64,000 nucleotides of DNA, from assembly GCA_034432935.1 (NCBI GenBank), contig DAOUBD010000077.1, positions 1 through 64,000 of the forward strand, written 5' to 3'. Below the pieces are notes generated by a model that had not been told where the DNA came from, did no database searches, and was given only the letters and a program-made list of their open reading frames with translations. Of this stretch, positions 41,442 through 49,866 are shown one piece after another (position 1 is the stretch's first letter; the number at the start of each line of letters is the position of its first letter). Source of the DNA: DAOUAG01 sp034432935 (GTDB lineage: Bacteria > Chloroflexota > Dehalococcoidia > SM23-28-2 > RBG-16-64-32). The position numbers and the translations under genes are program-made.

Positions 41442-42191
41442 CTACAGCCCCTCCGCCAGCCTCAGCGCCAGCCACTGCGGCAGCCCTGCCTCTCGCATGA
41501 GCCGTTGAGTCGCCGCGACATCGTACTCCACCCTGCGCAGGGTGATGCGCCCATCGGACGTATCCAGCAGCCCATAGGCTGCCCGCGGGTCGCCATCCCG
41601 GGGCTGGCCGACGCTGCCGGGGTTGATCACCAGGCGCGGCCCCTTCGGGTCCAGGGATACCGCAGCCCCATCGCCGAGCCGGTACAGCCCGCAACCCCCT
41701 TCCCGGGACGGGTCCTGTACCGCCAGCATGGGCACATGAGTGTGGCCCACCAGGGCGAAGGGCGTCTCCTGTCGCGCCAGGTGGGCCAGGGCCGCCTCCG
41801 GGGAGTACATGTACTCCCAGACCGGCGCCCTGATGGTTCCGTGCACCAGAGTGAAGTCACCCTCCGTTATCACTTCAGGCAGCCCTGCCAAGTAGGCCCT
41901 CTCGTCATCCGTCAAGCGGCCTCGGGTCCAAAGGACGGCGCGTGCGGCATCGCTATTGAAGTCTTGCGCGTCGAGGATGCCGGCCGCCGCCCAGTCGTGG
42001 TTTCCGGCCACGCTTACGGCGCCTAGCTCCCGCAACCTGGCTATGCACTCCGATGGCTGGGGCCCATAGCCTACCGCATCTCCGAGGCTCCAGAGGGCGT
42101 CTATGGCCCCCCAGCGGGACGCGGCGTCCGCCACGACGGCCTCTAGAGCCGCCAGGTTGGAATGCACGTCAGAGAGAACCAGGATGCGCAT
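41442..42191 (-). CDS. Calcineurin-like metallophosphoesterase (YfcE/MPE type)
   Basis: A 249-residue phosphoesterase with all metal-site blocks in order: SDVHSN (DxH), GDAVGYGP, GNHDW, VHGT and GHTHVP. The layout fits the single-domain bacterial MPE group that includes YfcE and diadenosine-tetraphosphatase-like enzymes, usually phosphodiesterases of uncertain substrate. ATG 42191 is used because a longer start (42212) overlaps the minus-strand TATACT (42209-42204). The leader would then be only about 5 nt. It is divergent from thiL and converges with the preceding gene with only 2 nt between stops. Confidence 0.88.
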   Translation of the reverse strand: MRILVLSDVHSNLAALEAVVADAASRWGAIDALWSLGDAVGYGPQPSECIARLRELGAVSVAGNHDWAAAGILDAQDFNSDAARAVLWTRGRLTDDERAYLAGLPEVITEGDFTLVHGTIRAPVWEYMYSPEAALAHLARQETPFALVGHTHVPMLAVQDPSREGGCGLYRLGDGAAVSLDPKGPRLVINPGSVGQPRDGDPRAAYGLLDTSDGRITLRRVEYDVAATQRLMREAGLPQWLALRLAEGL

Positions 42192-42230
42192 ATGGCCGGC
42201 AAGAGTATACATCCTTTGGCGGCCACCGAT

Positions 42231-42258
42231 GGGACAGGGTCTGGCCGCCCCTTATAAT
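42231..42258 (+). promoter_or_regulatory. Promoter of the thiL operon, start-proximal
   Basis: GGGACA (42231-42236), 16-nt spacer, TATAAT (42253-42258). The -10 ends 7 nt before ATG 42266, so the mRNA would begin at the start codon. The divergent metallophosphoesterase promoter TATACT is at 42209-42204. Confidence 0.6.
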
Positions 42259-42265
42259 GGGCCAG

Positions 42266-43249
42266 ATGCAGGTCTCCCAAATCGGTGAGTTCGCCCTGAT
42301 TCAGCGTCTGGCAGAAGCCCTCGGTCAGAAGGGCCCGCCCGAACTCGTCGTAGGCATCGGCGACGATGCTGCCGTTTGGCGCGCCGGCTCTACCTACCTC
42401 GTGGCCACGACGGACACCTTGGTGGAGGGCGTCCACTTCGTAGCCGGAGCCATCCCGTGGGCAGACCTGGGTTGGAAGGCCCTCGCCGTCAACGTCAGCG
42501 ACATCGCCGCCATGGGCGCCCGGCCCCTCTTCGCCTTGGTAACCCTCGCCTTGCCGGCCAACACCCCCGTCGCCAGCGTCGACGCCCTCTACGAGGGCCT
42601 CAGGGACTGCGCTGGCCGGTTCGGCGTGACCATCGCCGGCGGGGACATAGTGCGCGCCCCCCAGGTCTCCCTGACGGTGGCCCTTTTGGGCCAGGCCCAG
42701 GTCCGGCGGGGCCGCCCCCTCCTGCTCCTGCGCTCCGGCGCCCGGCCGGGCGACGTTATCGCCGTCACCGGGTCGCTGGGCGAGGCAGCTGCGGGCCTGC
42801 GCCTTCTGCAGCAGGGCATGCCGCCAGGCGACCCTCGTACGGCTGCCCAGTTGCGGCCGGACCCGCCCCTGGGCGTCGCGCAGCAGGCAGCCCGGCTGGG
42901 CATCGTTTGCGGCATCGACATCTCCGACGGCCTGCTCCAAGACGTGGCGCACATCTGCCGGATGTCCGGCCTAACCGCGGTCCTCCGCGCGAAAGCGATC
43001 CCCATAGGCCAGACGGCCCGCCAGGCGTTCCCGGCGGAGGCCCTGGCCCTGGCCAGCACCGGCGGGGAAGACTACCAGATGGTTCTTGTTGCGCGGCGTG
43101 CCGTTGTCCAGCGCTTGCGCGCCTCCTCGGCGGCTGCTCTCACTGAGATCGGCGAGATGACAGAGGGCCCGCCAGAGGTGCGCCTCCTGGACGAGGCCGG
43201 CGCCGAGCTCCGCTTTCCCAGCAGCGGCTGGGATCACCTGAGGCCGTGA
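42266..43249 (+). CDS. thiL: Thiamine-monophosphate kinase
   Basis: Phosphorylates thiamine monophosphate to thiamine diphosphate. The 327-residue product has the ThiL/PurM fold motifs GIGDDAAV, TTDTLVEGVHF and GGDIVRAP, plus SDGLLQD and STGGEDYQM in the C-terminal half. ATG 42266 is set by the TATAAT box 7 nt before it; ATG 42257 overlaps that box. First gene of a run with tsaE (4-nt overlap), tsaB, ndk and a Lon-like protease. No TPP riboswitch core is seen upstream, and the promoter leaves no room for one. Confidence 0.93.
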   Translation: MQVSQIGEFALIQRLAEALGQKGPPELVVGIGDDAAVWRAGSTYLVATTDTLVEGVHFVAGAIPWADLGWKALAVNVSDIAAMGARPLFALVTLALPANTPVASVDALYEGLRDCAGRFGVTIAGGDIVRAPQVSLTVALLGQAQVRRGRPLLLLRSGARPGDVIAVTGSLGEAAAGLRLLQQGMPPGDPRTAAQLRPDPPLGVAQQAARLGIVCGIDISDGLLQDVAHICRMSGLTAVLRAKAIPIGQTARQAFPAEALALASTGGEDYQMVLVARRAVVQRLRASSAAALTEIGEMTEGPPEVRLLDEAGAELRFPSSGWDHLRP

Positions 43250-43716
43250 CTAGCCCGCCCACCGTCTTCACCTCTCGCAGCGCCCGGCAAACCCGGAGCC
43301 TGGGCCAGCGCCTGGGCGCCCTGCTGGAACCTGGGGATGTCGTTCTACTATCCGGCGAGCTTGGCGCCGGGAAGACGACCTTTGTCCAGGGCATCGCCCA
43401 GGGCATCGGCTTCGCCGGCTCCGTCTCCTCCAAGTCCTTCGTTCTGTTGGGCGAGTACCGCGGCCGCATCACCCTGTACCACGCCGACCTCTACCGGCTG
43501 GAAGACCCTCAGCAGGTGCTCGACCTGGGGCTGGAGGAGGTGTGCGCCGATGGCGCCCTGGTGGTGGAATGGCCGGAGCGGGCGCCCGGGGCCTTGCCCG
43601 ATGAGCACCTCCTGGTTTGCTTCGAGGTGGTTTCGGCCAACCGCCGCCGGCTGCGGCTGGAGCCGAGAGGCCAACGGGCGGCGCGCCTAGCCGCCGCAAT
43701 GGCCGGGAGGCGCTGA
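43246..43716 (+). CDS. tsaE: tRNA t6A biosynthesis ATPase TsaE
   Basis: The ATPase that supports the TsaB-TsaD complex in making N6-threonylcarbamoyladenosine at A37 of ANN-decoding tRNAs. In the 156-residue product Walker A is GELGAGKTT, and LYHADLYRL and VVEWPERA are the other TsaE blocks. Its GTG overlaps the thiL stop codon (GTGA), and tsaB begins at the next base after its stop, so the two t6A genes are made together. A basic Arg-rich tail ends the protein. Confidence 0.94.
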   Translation: MTSPPTVFTSRSARQTRSLGQRLGALLEPGDVVLLSGELGAGKTTFVQGIAQGIGFAGSVSSKSFVLLGEYRGRITLYHADLYRLEDPQQVLDLGLEEVCADGALVVEWPERAPGALPDEHLLVCFEVVSANRRRLRLEPRGQRAARLAAAMAGRR

Positions 43717-44394
43717 GTGGAGCTATCCATCGACACGGCCTCCGAGATGGCGTCCGTTGCGGTGTCCCAGGAAGGGCGTCTGGTGGCGGAGATCACCTGG
43801 CTCTGCCGCCGTAACCACACCGTCGAGCTGCTGCCCACCGTGGAGAAGCTCCTGGGCCAGGCTCGCATCAAGCCCGCGGACATCACCGCCGTCTTCGTCT
43901 GCCTGGGACCTGGGATGTACACAGGACTGCGGGTGGGGATCAGCACGGCGCAGGGTTTGGCCTATGCCCTGGGCATCCCCACCATGGGCGCCGGCCGGCT
44001 GGAGCTGGACGCCTATCCCCACGCCGCTTTTCCGGGGCCCATCATCGCCGTGCACCGGGCGGGCCGCGGCGAGCTGGCCTGGGCGGCCTACCGGTCTGGT
44101 CCCTGGCGCGAGCTCCGGCCTCCGCGCCTTTCCGGCCCTGAGGCCATCGCCCGGGCTGTACGCCGCCGCACCCTCATCGTCGGGGAGGTGGACGATTCCC
44201 TGGCAGGTTACCTGAGGGAGGCCACCAAAGGCCGCGCGACGGTCCTGACGGGGGCCGCAAACCTGCGCCGCGCGGCATCCCTGGCGGAGCTGGCCTTCAA
44301 GCGCCTCGAGAGCGGCGGGGGGATGTCCCCTGCCCTTCTGCGGCCCATCTACCTGCGGCCCCCAACGGTGATCGCGCCGGGCCCTCGCCAGTAA
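43717..44394 (+). CDS. tsaB: tRNA t6A biosynthesis protein TsaB
   Basis: The ASKHA-fold partner of TsaD and TsaE in t6A synthesis. The 225-residue protein starts ELSIDTASEMASVAV and has LGPGMYTGLRVGIS, where most TsaB have GPGSFTGLR. The C-terminal subdomain is poorly conserved, as is usual. GTG start directly after the tsaE stop. No tsaD is visible in the window, so the third component must lie elsewhere. Confidence 0.92.
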   Translation: MELSIDTASEMASVAVSQEGRLVAEITWLCRRNHTVELLPTVEKLLGQARIKPADITAVFVCLGPGMYTGLRVGISTAQGLAYALGIPTMGAGRLELDAYPHAAFPGPIIAVHRAGRGELAWAAYRSGPWRELRPPRLSGPEAIARAVRRRTLIVGEVDDSLAGYLREATKGRATVLTGAANLRRAASLAELAFKRLESGGGMSPALLRPIYLRPPTVIAPGPRQ

Positions 44395-44406
44395 GCTGGC
44401 GGATGC

Positions 44407-44412
44407 TACAAT
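44407..44412 (+). promoter_or_regulatory. Putative internal -10 box before ndk
   Basis: TACAAT, 18 nt before the ndk ATG, with GGCGGAG in the short leader. It could give ndk and the Lon-like gene transcription independent of thiL. Confidence 0.35.
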
Positions 44413-44430
44413 TGGCGGAGATAACGATCC

Positions 44431-44898
44431 ATGGACCGCACTGAACGCACGCTGGTCTTGATCAAGCCAGACGCCATGCAACGGGGCCTGGCCGGAGAGA
44501 TCATCTCCCGTCTGGAACGCCGCGGCCTACGCATCGCCGCCATGCGCCTATTTCAGATGGACGAGGCTCTGGCCCGGCGCCACTACGCCGAGCATGAGGG
44601 TAAGGACTTTTTCCAGCCCCTTATCGCCTATATCACCTCCAGCCCCATCATCGCGGCCGTCTTCGAGGGCCCAGAAGCCATCCAGGCGGTGCGCAACACC
44701 GTCGGCGCCACCAACCCAGCCAAGGCCCAGCCGGGCACCATCCGCGCCGATTTCGCGTTGGAGACGGGGCGCAACCTTATCCACGCCTCGGACTCACCAC
44801 AGTCCGCCCAGCGGGAGATCGCCCTCTTCTTCCGCGACGATGAGATCTGTTCCTACCAACGAGACACCGACCGCTGGATATGGGAGGCCGCCACCTGA
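44431..44898 (+). CDS. ndk: Nucleoside-diphosphate kinase
   Basis: Equalises nucleoside triphosphate pools by phosphate transfer through a phosphohistidine. The 155-residue protein has TLVLIKPDAMQRG at the start, RNTVGATNPAKAQPGTIR, and the active His118 in NLIHASDS (most family members have NLIHGSDS). It is about 10 residues longer than typical bacterial Ndk at the C terminus. The stop codon overlaps the start of the Lon-like gene by one base. Confidence 0.96.
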   Translation: MDRTERTLVLIKPDAMQRGLAGEIISRLERRGLRIAAMRLFQMDEALARRHYAEHEGKDFFQPLIAYITSSPIIAAVFEGPEAIQAVRNTVGATNPAKAQPGTIRADFALETGRNLIHASDSPQSAQREIALFFRDDEICSYQRDTDRWIWEAAT

Positions 44899-47399
44899 TG
44901 GCCGTCCAGCCCGCGGTTGTGGACCCAGCGAGGTTCCGCCTCGCCCCGGAAGACCTGCGCCTCACTGCGGACCCAGTCTTTTTCCAGTTCGAGTGCACCG
45001 AGGAGCTGACGCCCCTTACGGAGTTCATCGGCCAGGACCGGGCCTTGCGCTCCCTCCAGTTTGGCCTCGGCCTCCAAAAGCCCGGCTACAACATCTTCGT
45101 TACGGGTCTCACGGGCACCGGCAAGGCCACCGCCATCCTGGAGTACGTCCGCCGCACGGTCGAGGAGAAGAAGGCGGCCGGCGCCGTGGCCCCGCCCAAG
45201 GACTGGTGCTACGTCTACAACTTCGAGGATCCTGACCGCCCCTGCGCCATCTCCCTGCCGCCCGGCCTGGGGCGGCGCCTGCGGGACGACCTCAACGAGC
45301 TTCTGGACACCGTCAAGACCAACATCGTCAGGGCCTTCAGCAGTGACGAGTACGAGCGGCAGAAGCGGGAGATCTTCGAGGAGGGGCAGAAGGCCGCCCA
45401 GGCCCTCATGGAACGGGCCCAGAAGGAGGCGGAACGGGCCGGCTTCCTGCTCCGTTTCCTGCCCACCGGCGTGACGCTCGTGCCCATCGTCGAAGGCAAG
45501 CCCATGACCCCACAGCAGTTCAACGCCCTGAGCCCAGAGGAGCGCCGCATCATCCAGGAGCGCGAGGCCGAGATCGCCGACTCTGTCAACGAGGTCGCCG
45601 AGCGCCTGCGGGCCATCGAGCGCGAGGTCGTCAAGGCCGTCGCTGCCCTGGACCGCCAAGTGGCGGAGGTCGTCATGCGCGGGGTGTTCGACGCCGTCGC
45701 CGCCCAGTACCGGGAATACGAGCAGGTCTCCGCCTTCCTGGAGAAGCTCCGGGCCTTCGCCCTCGATAGCGTCGACCTCCTGCGGGACCAGGAGGGCCGC
45801 GGCCTCCCCGCCGCCCTGGCCGCCGCTGCTCATCCAGACCCGTTCCTCGCCTTCCGCTGCAACGTCTTCGTCGATAACTCAGCGACGGAAGGGCCACCCA
45901 TCGTCGTCGAGCCCAACCCCAGCTGGACCAACCTCTTCGGCCGCATCGAACGGCGTGCCTACCTTGGCACCTACGTGAGCGACCACACCCTTCTCAAGGC
46001 CGGATCCGTCCACCGGGCCAACGGCGGATACCTCATCCTCAACCTCATAGATATCTTCTCCAAACCCGGCGCCTGGGACGGCTTGAAACGCCTCATCCGC
46101 ACCAAAGAGGTGCGGCTGGAGGACCCCATGGAGCAGTACGGCCTCCTGACGCCCCAGGCCCTGCGGCCCGAGCCCATCCCCGTCGATATCAAGCTCATCA
46201 TCACCGGCGACCCCCTCTCCTACTTCCTCCTCTCCACCTACGATGAGGAGTTCTGGGAGATGTTCAAGGTCAAGGCCGACTTCGACCACCAGATCGACCG
46301 CACGGCCGCCAACGTCCTGGCCTACGCGGGCTTCATCTGCGCCTGCTGCAACCGCGACGGCTTGCGCCACTTCGACCGCACGGCGGTGGCCAAGGTCGTG
46401 GAGCATGGCAGCCGCATGGCCGAGGCCCAGGACAAACTCTCGGCCCGCTTTGGCCTCCTGCGTGACCTCATCGTCGAGGCCGACTACTGGGCCGGCCTAG
46501 AGGGCGAAAAGCTGGTGACGGCCCGGCATGTGGAGAAGGCCATCGGCGAGCGCATCTACCGCCTCAACCTCATCGAAGAGCGCCTGCGGGAGCTCATCGC
46601 CAAGGGCGTCATCATGGTGGACGTTACAGGGGCCGTCACCGGCCAGATCAACGGCCTGGCTGTTCTCGACTTCGGCGACTTCAGCTTCGGCCGGCCGTCC
46701 CGGATCACCGCCCGCACCTTCCTTGGTCAAAGGGGCGTCGCCAGCATCGACCGCGAGTCCCAGCTCAGCGGCAAGATCCACGACAAAGGCGTCATGACCA
46801 TTAGCGGCTATTTGGGACACAAGTACGCGCAAGACAAGCCCCTGGCCCTTTCAGCCACCGTTAGCTTCGAGCAGGGCTACGAGGCCGTCGAGGGCGACAG
46901 CGCCTCCCTGGCGGAGCTGTGCGCCATCATCTCCAGCCTTGCGGACGCGCCCATTCGCCAGGACCTGGCCATGACCGGCTCCGTGAACCAGCGGGGAGAG
47001 GTGCAGCCCATCGGCGGCGTGAACCAGAAGATCGAGGGCTTTCACGATGTCTGCAAGGCGATGGGCATGACGGGCACCCAAGGGGTCATCATCCCTACCC
47101 GCAACAAACGCAACCTGATGTTGCGCCCGGATGTCGTCGAGTCTGTCCGCAAAGGCCTCTTCCACATCTACGCCGTAAGCACCGTCGACGAGGCCATCGA
47201 GCTACTGACCGGCATCCCCGCGGGCGAGCGCGGCCCCGATGGCCTTTACCCGGAGGACACCATCAACCGCCGCGTCGACGACCGCCTGCGCCAGATGGGC
47301 GAAGCCATGCGGCAGTTCGGCCGCCGGCCCCGGGACGGCGCCGGCCCGGAGAAGGCCGAGGGAGCAGAAGAGGAGAACGGAGGGGCGCAGCCGGGCTAG
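44898..47399 (+). CDS. Lon-like protease with AAA_32 domain (LonH/YcbZ type)
   Basis: An 833-residue protein whose C-terminal S16 domain carries Ser668 (EGDSAS) and Lys711 (GGVNQK) with the 43-residue spacing of Lon. The N-terminal half is the AAA_32 type, with a P-loop GLTGTGKA (70-77) in which the usual Ser/Thr after Lys is Ala. A coiled coil (about 190-300) lies between. It lacks the LON substrate domain, so it is related to E. coli YcbZ rather than to Lon. ATG 44898 overlaps the ndk stop by one base; an in-frame start at 44880 has no support. Substrates are unknown. Confidence 0.88.
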   Translation: MAVQPAVVDPARFRLAPEDLRLTADPVFFQFECTEELTPLTEFIGQDRALRSLQFGLGLQKPGYNIFVTGLTGTGKATAILEYVRRTVEEKKAAGAVAPPKDWCYVYNFEDPDRPCAISLPPGLGRRLRDDLNELLDTVKTNIVRAFSSDEYERQKREIFEEGQKAAQALMERAQKEAERAGFLLRFLPTGVTLVPIVEGKPMTPQQFNALSPEERRIIQEREAEIADSVNEVAERLRAIEREVVKAVAALDRQVAEVVMRGVFDAVAAQYREYEQVSAFLEKLRAFALDSVDLLRDQEGRGLPAALAAAAHPDPFLAFRCNVFVDNSATEGPPIVVEPNPSWTNLFGRIERRAYLGTYVSDHTLLKAGSVHRANGGYLILNLIDIFSKPGAWDGLKRLIRTKEVRLEDPMEQYGLLTPQALRPEPIPVDIKLIITGDPLSYFLLSTYDEEFWEMFKVKADFDHQIDRTAANVLAYAGFICACCNRDGLRHFDRTAVAKVVEHGSRMAEAQDKLSARFGLLRDLIVEADYWAGLEGEKLVTARHVEKAIGERIYRLNLIEERLRELIAKGVIMVDVTGAVTGQINGLAVLDFGDFSFGRPSRITARTFLGQRGVASIDRESQLSGKIHDKGVMTISGYLGHKYAQDKPLALSATVSFEQGYEAVEGDSASLAELCAIISSLADAPIRQDLAMTGSVNQRGEVQPIGGVNQKIEGFHDVCKAMGMTGTQGVIIPTRNKRNLMLRPDVVESVRKGLFHIYAVSTVDEAIELLTGIPAGERGPDGLYPEDTINRRVDDRLRQMGEAMRQFGRRPRDGAGPEKAEGAEEENGGAQPG

Positions 47400-47433
47400 C
47401 GGCGCCGCGGCTGGAACCGGCGGCTGCCGCCCC

Positions 47434-47778
47434 CTATTGGATCCTCACCACCGGCACAGCGGCGTGCCACAACCCCTCGAGATCGTAGTACTCCCTCTCG
47501 GCAGGGGCGAACAGGTGCACCACCACATCCCCATAGTCCAGGAGCACCCAACCGGTGCCGGGCTCCCCCTCGCGTCCCAACGGCTCCACTCCGGCGGCCA
47601 GCAGCGCCTCGTCCACCGCCTCCAGAATGGCGGCCGTCTGCCTCTCCGTCTCGGCGCTGGCGATGACAAAATAATCGGCGAAGGACGCTACGTTGCGGAT
47701 ATCCAGCAGCAAGATGTCCTCCGCCTGCTTATCGGACAGTACGTCTATGATCTTGCGCGCCAGGTCAGCGGCTTCCAG
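47434..47778 (-). CDS. rsfS: Ribosomal silencing factor RsfS (CTG start)
   Basis: Binds L14 of the large ribosomal subunit and prevents subunit joining when nutrients are short. The 114-residue protein shows DKQAEDILLLDIRNVASFADYFVI, LLDYGDVVVHLF and REYYDLEGLW, all typical. The only in-frame ATG codons lie upstream of the TATAAT box (47835-47830). The best start is CTG 47778, which follows GGGGAGG with a 4-nt gap and directly precedes the conserved region. An ATG-initiated longer form would need a different promoter. Divergent from mnmA, convergent with the Lon-like gene. Confidence 0.85.
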   Translation of the reverse strand: MEAADLARKIIDVLSDKQAEDILLLDIRNVASFADYFVIASAETERQTAAILEAVDEALLAAGVEPLGREGEPGTGWVLLDYGDVVVHLFAPAEREYYDLEGLWHAAVPVVRIQ

Positions 47779-47829
47779 GTTACCTCCCCACGTCTTGTCG
47801 CCTAGGGATCTGCCCCCGCGGGGCGACTC

Positions 47830-47837
47830 ATTATAAC
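47830..47837. promoter_or_regulatory. Overlapping divergent -10 boxes (rsfS and mnmA)
   Basis: ATTATAAC reads TATAAT on the minus strand (47835-47830, toward rsfS) and TATAAC on the plus strand (47832-47837, toward mnmA). Polymerase could bind in only one direction at a time. The plus-strand box ends 11 nt before the mnmA ATG. Confidence 0.5.
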
Positions 47838-47848
47838 ATGTAGGTGCC

Positions 47849-48928
47849 ATGCCTCGCGCCCGGGTCGCCGTCGCCATGTCTGGAGGAGTGGACTCCTCCG
47901 TCGCCGCCGCCCTGCTCCTAGAGCAGGGCTATGAGGTCATCGGCATTACCATGAGGCTCTGGACCCAAGAGGACCCCTCCGCGCCCCGCTACCAGAGGCG
48001 CTGCTGCTCCGTCGAAGATACCGACGACGCCCGCGCCGCCGCCGAGACCCTGGGCATCCGCCACTATGTCCTCAACATGGAGCGCGAGTTCGCCGCGGAG
48101 GTCGTCCAGCCGTTTGTCGAGGAGTACGCCCGGGGCCGCACCCCGAACCCGTGTCTAGCCTGCAATCAGCGAGTCAAGTTCCGCCCCCTCATGGCCCAGG
48201 CTACCGCCCTCGGCGCCCACTACCTGGCCACGGGCCACTACGCTCGCATCCGCCGCAACGGCCAAGGGTATGAGCTCTGGCGGGCGGCAGATGGGGCCAA
48301 GGACCAGTCCTATGTCCTCTACACCCTCGGCCAGGACGAACTGGCTCGCGTCCTCTTCCCCGTGGGTGACTACCAGAAGCCCCAGGTTCGTGAGATCGCC
48401 CGGCAGCTGGAACTGCCTAACGCCGAAAAGCCCGATTCCGCCGACATCTGCTTCATCCCTTCGGGCGACTACCCTGCCTTTGTCGCCCAGCGGGTTGGTA
48501 CCCGGCCTGGTCCCATCGTGGATACGGCGGGGCGGGTCATCGGCCAGCACGAGGGCATCGTGGGCTACACCGTGGGCCAACGGCGCCGGCTTCCCGCCCG
48601 CGGCGGCCAGGGGCCCCTGTACGTGATCGATGTCGACGCCGCCGCCAACGCAGTGGTGGCGGGCCCCCCGGAGCGCCTCCTAGCGGAAGGCCTAATCGCT
48701 GAGGACGTCTGCTTCGTCAGCGGCCGGGCCCCCAACGGGCAGACCCCCGTGCTGGCCCAGATCCGCTACCGGGGCGCCCCCGTGCCGGCATCCCTCGTAG
48801 TACGCGGCGGCGGCACGGCCGAGGTGCGCTTCCAGGAGCCCCAGCGCGCGGTGACGCCAGGCCAGGCCGTTGTGTTCTACGATGGCCCAAGGGTCCTGGG
48901 CGGCGGAACGATAGCCCAGCGTTTGTAG
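47849..48928 (+). CDS. mnmA: tRNA-uridine 2-sulfurtransferase MnmA
   Basis: Thiolates U34 of Lys, Glu and Gln tRNAs. In the 359-residue product the PP-loop SGGVDSS is at 11-17, and the two catalytic cysteines are Cys102 (NPCLACN) and Cys201 (ADICFIPSG), matching E. coli Cys102 and Cys199. LATGHYARI and KDQSYVLY are further MnmA motifs. The ATG has no good Shine-Dalgarno and lies 11 nt after a TATAAC box, so the leader is only a few bases long. Confidence 0.96.
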   Translation: MPRARVAVAMSGGVDSSVAAALLLEQGYEVIGITMRLWTQEDPSAPRYQRRCCSVEDTDDARAAAETLGIRHYVLNMEREFAAEVVQPFVEEYARGRTPNPCLACNQRVKFRPLMAQATALGAHYLATGHYARIRRNGQGYELWRAADGAKDQSYVLYTLGQDELARVLFPVGDYQKPQVREIARQLELPNAEKPDSADICFIPSGDYPAFVAQRVGTRPGPIVDTAGRVIGQHEGIVGYTVGQRRRLPARGGQGPLYVIDVDAAANAVVAGPPERLLAEGLIAEDVCFVSGRAPNGQTPVLAQIRYRGAPVPASLVVRGGGTAEVRFQEPQRAVTPGQAVVFYDGPRVLGGGTIAQRL

Positions 48929-49039
48929 TCCGAAGGTCGCCTAAGACGGGCTGTCTGCTATAATGTGCGCCGTGCCCGGCCGTCGCTGCTACGGCCGACT
49001 GCCGGAAACAGCGGCTTGCGCCCCAGGAGGTAACGCCTT

Positions 49040-49372
49040 ATGGAGATCGGTCCTCTTGTCATCCGGGAAGAACTGCGCGACTGGTTCATCATCGCCTATA
49101 CGGCCCTCGGCGCTCTCCTCTTCTTCATCGCCATCTTCTTCACGACTGTGGTCGGCCTTCTTTCCACCGGCACTGTCCTCCGCGCCCGCCGCATTCTAAA
49201 GGACAGCGTCCAACCAGCCATGGAGAACGTGCGGGAGACCACCGAGAGCGTGCGGGGCACTGTGGCCTTCGTCTCTGACTACGCCGTCAGCCCCGTAGTC
49301 AAGGCCTACGGAGCGGCGGCCGGAGCCAGGCGGTTCATCGCCGTCATAGCCCGCATAAGCCGGAAGCGATAG
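49040..49372 (+). CDS. Small single-span membrane protein
   Basis: A 110-residue protein with one long hydrophobic segment (about residues 18-48, ending in the helix LLFFIAIFFTTVVGLLS) and a C-terminal half that is amphipathic and may form a coiled coil (RETTESVRGTVAF). No family is recognised. It starts 8 nt after CAGGAGG, a good ribosome binding site, and a TATAAT (48959-48964) lies about 75 nt upstream. The next gene, also small and membrane-anchored, follows after 10 nt, so they likely act together in the envelope. Confidence 0.7.
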   Translation: MEIGPLVIREELRDWFIIAYTALGALLFFIAIFFTTVVGLLSTGTVLRARRILKDSVQPAMENVRETTESVRGTVAFVSDYAVSPVVKAYGAAAGARRFIAVIARISRKR

Positions 49373-49382
49373 GAGGGGCGGC

Positions 49383-49697
49383 ATGAGATTCATCATGGGG
49401 CTGCTGCTGGGGTTTGGCATCGGCTTCGCGGTGGCCATCCTGTTTGCTCCGGAACGCCCCCAGAAGGCCGGCCCGAAGTGGGCAGGGACGGGCAAAGAGA
49501 GGGGCCAGCCCGCCGCCGCCGGCAACCACCAGGGGGCCAGCGGGCTTCAGTCCTTCATGCGCACCCTCCGTGAGCGCCTGGACGAGGCCCTCGCCGAAGC
49601 CAGAGAGGCCTCCGCCGAGGCCGAGCGGGAGATGCGGGCGCGTTACCAGCGGATGGCCCGCCGCAGCGGATCCAAGGACGGCAAGCCCGCTAGCTGA
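49383..49697 (+). CDS. Small YtxH-like membrane protein
   Basis: A 104-residue protein with one N-terminal membrane span (MRFIMGLLLGFGIGFAVAILFAP) followed by a basic, then a Glu/Arg/Ala-rich helical tail. The Gly-rich span ending in FAP is the hallmark of YtxH-like general-stress proteins (GLLLGxxxGxxxALLxAPxxG). AGGAGGGGC lies just before the ATG. It ends 9 nt from the 3' end of the tRNA-Ser(GGA) gene on the other strand. Confidence 0.7.
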   Translation: MRFIMGLLLGFGIGFAVAILFAPERPQKAGPKWAGTGKERGQPAAAGNHQGASGLQSFMRTLRERLDEALAEAREASAEAEREMRARYQRMARRSGSKDGKPAS

Positions 49698-49706
49698 GAA
49701 ACGCGC

Positions 49707-49796
49707 TGGCGGAGGGGGTGGGATTCGAACCCACGGTACCCGAACGGGTACACACGCTCTCCAGGCGTGCCCAATCGTCCACTCTGGCACCCCTCC
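49707..49796 (-). tRNA. tRNA-Ser (anticodon GGA)
   Basis: A 90-nt class II tRNA: acceptor stem GGAGGGG/CCCCTCC, discriminator G, encoded CCA. Anticodon stem CACGC/GCGTG with loop CTGGAGA gives GGA. The long variable arm GTACCC-GTTC-GGGTAC and the T arm GTGGG-TTCGAAT-CCCAC fit tRNA-Ser. The 3' portion is nearly identical to that of the neighbouring tRNA-Ser(CGA). Confidence 0.95.
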
Positions 49797-49866
49797 GCTC
49801 TGGTTTGGCGCCGCGGCAGCCGGCGCGCTGCGGCATCCAGCCGCCGCGGCCCTAGCAGTCTAGAAG

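Noticed and set aside
42210..42265. TPP riboswitch before thiL
   Set aside because: The promoter ends 7 nt before the start codon, leaving no space for an aptamer, and no conserved thi-box is visible.
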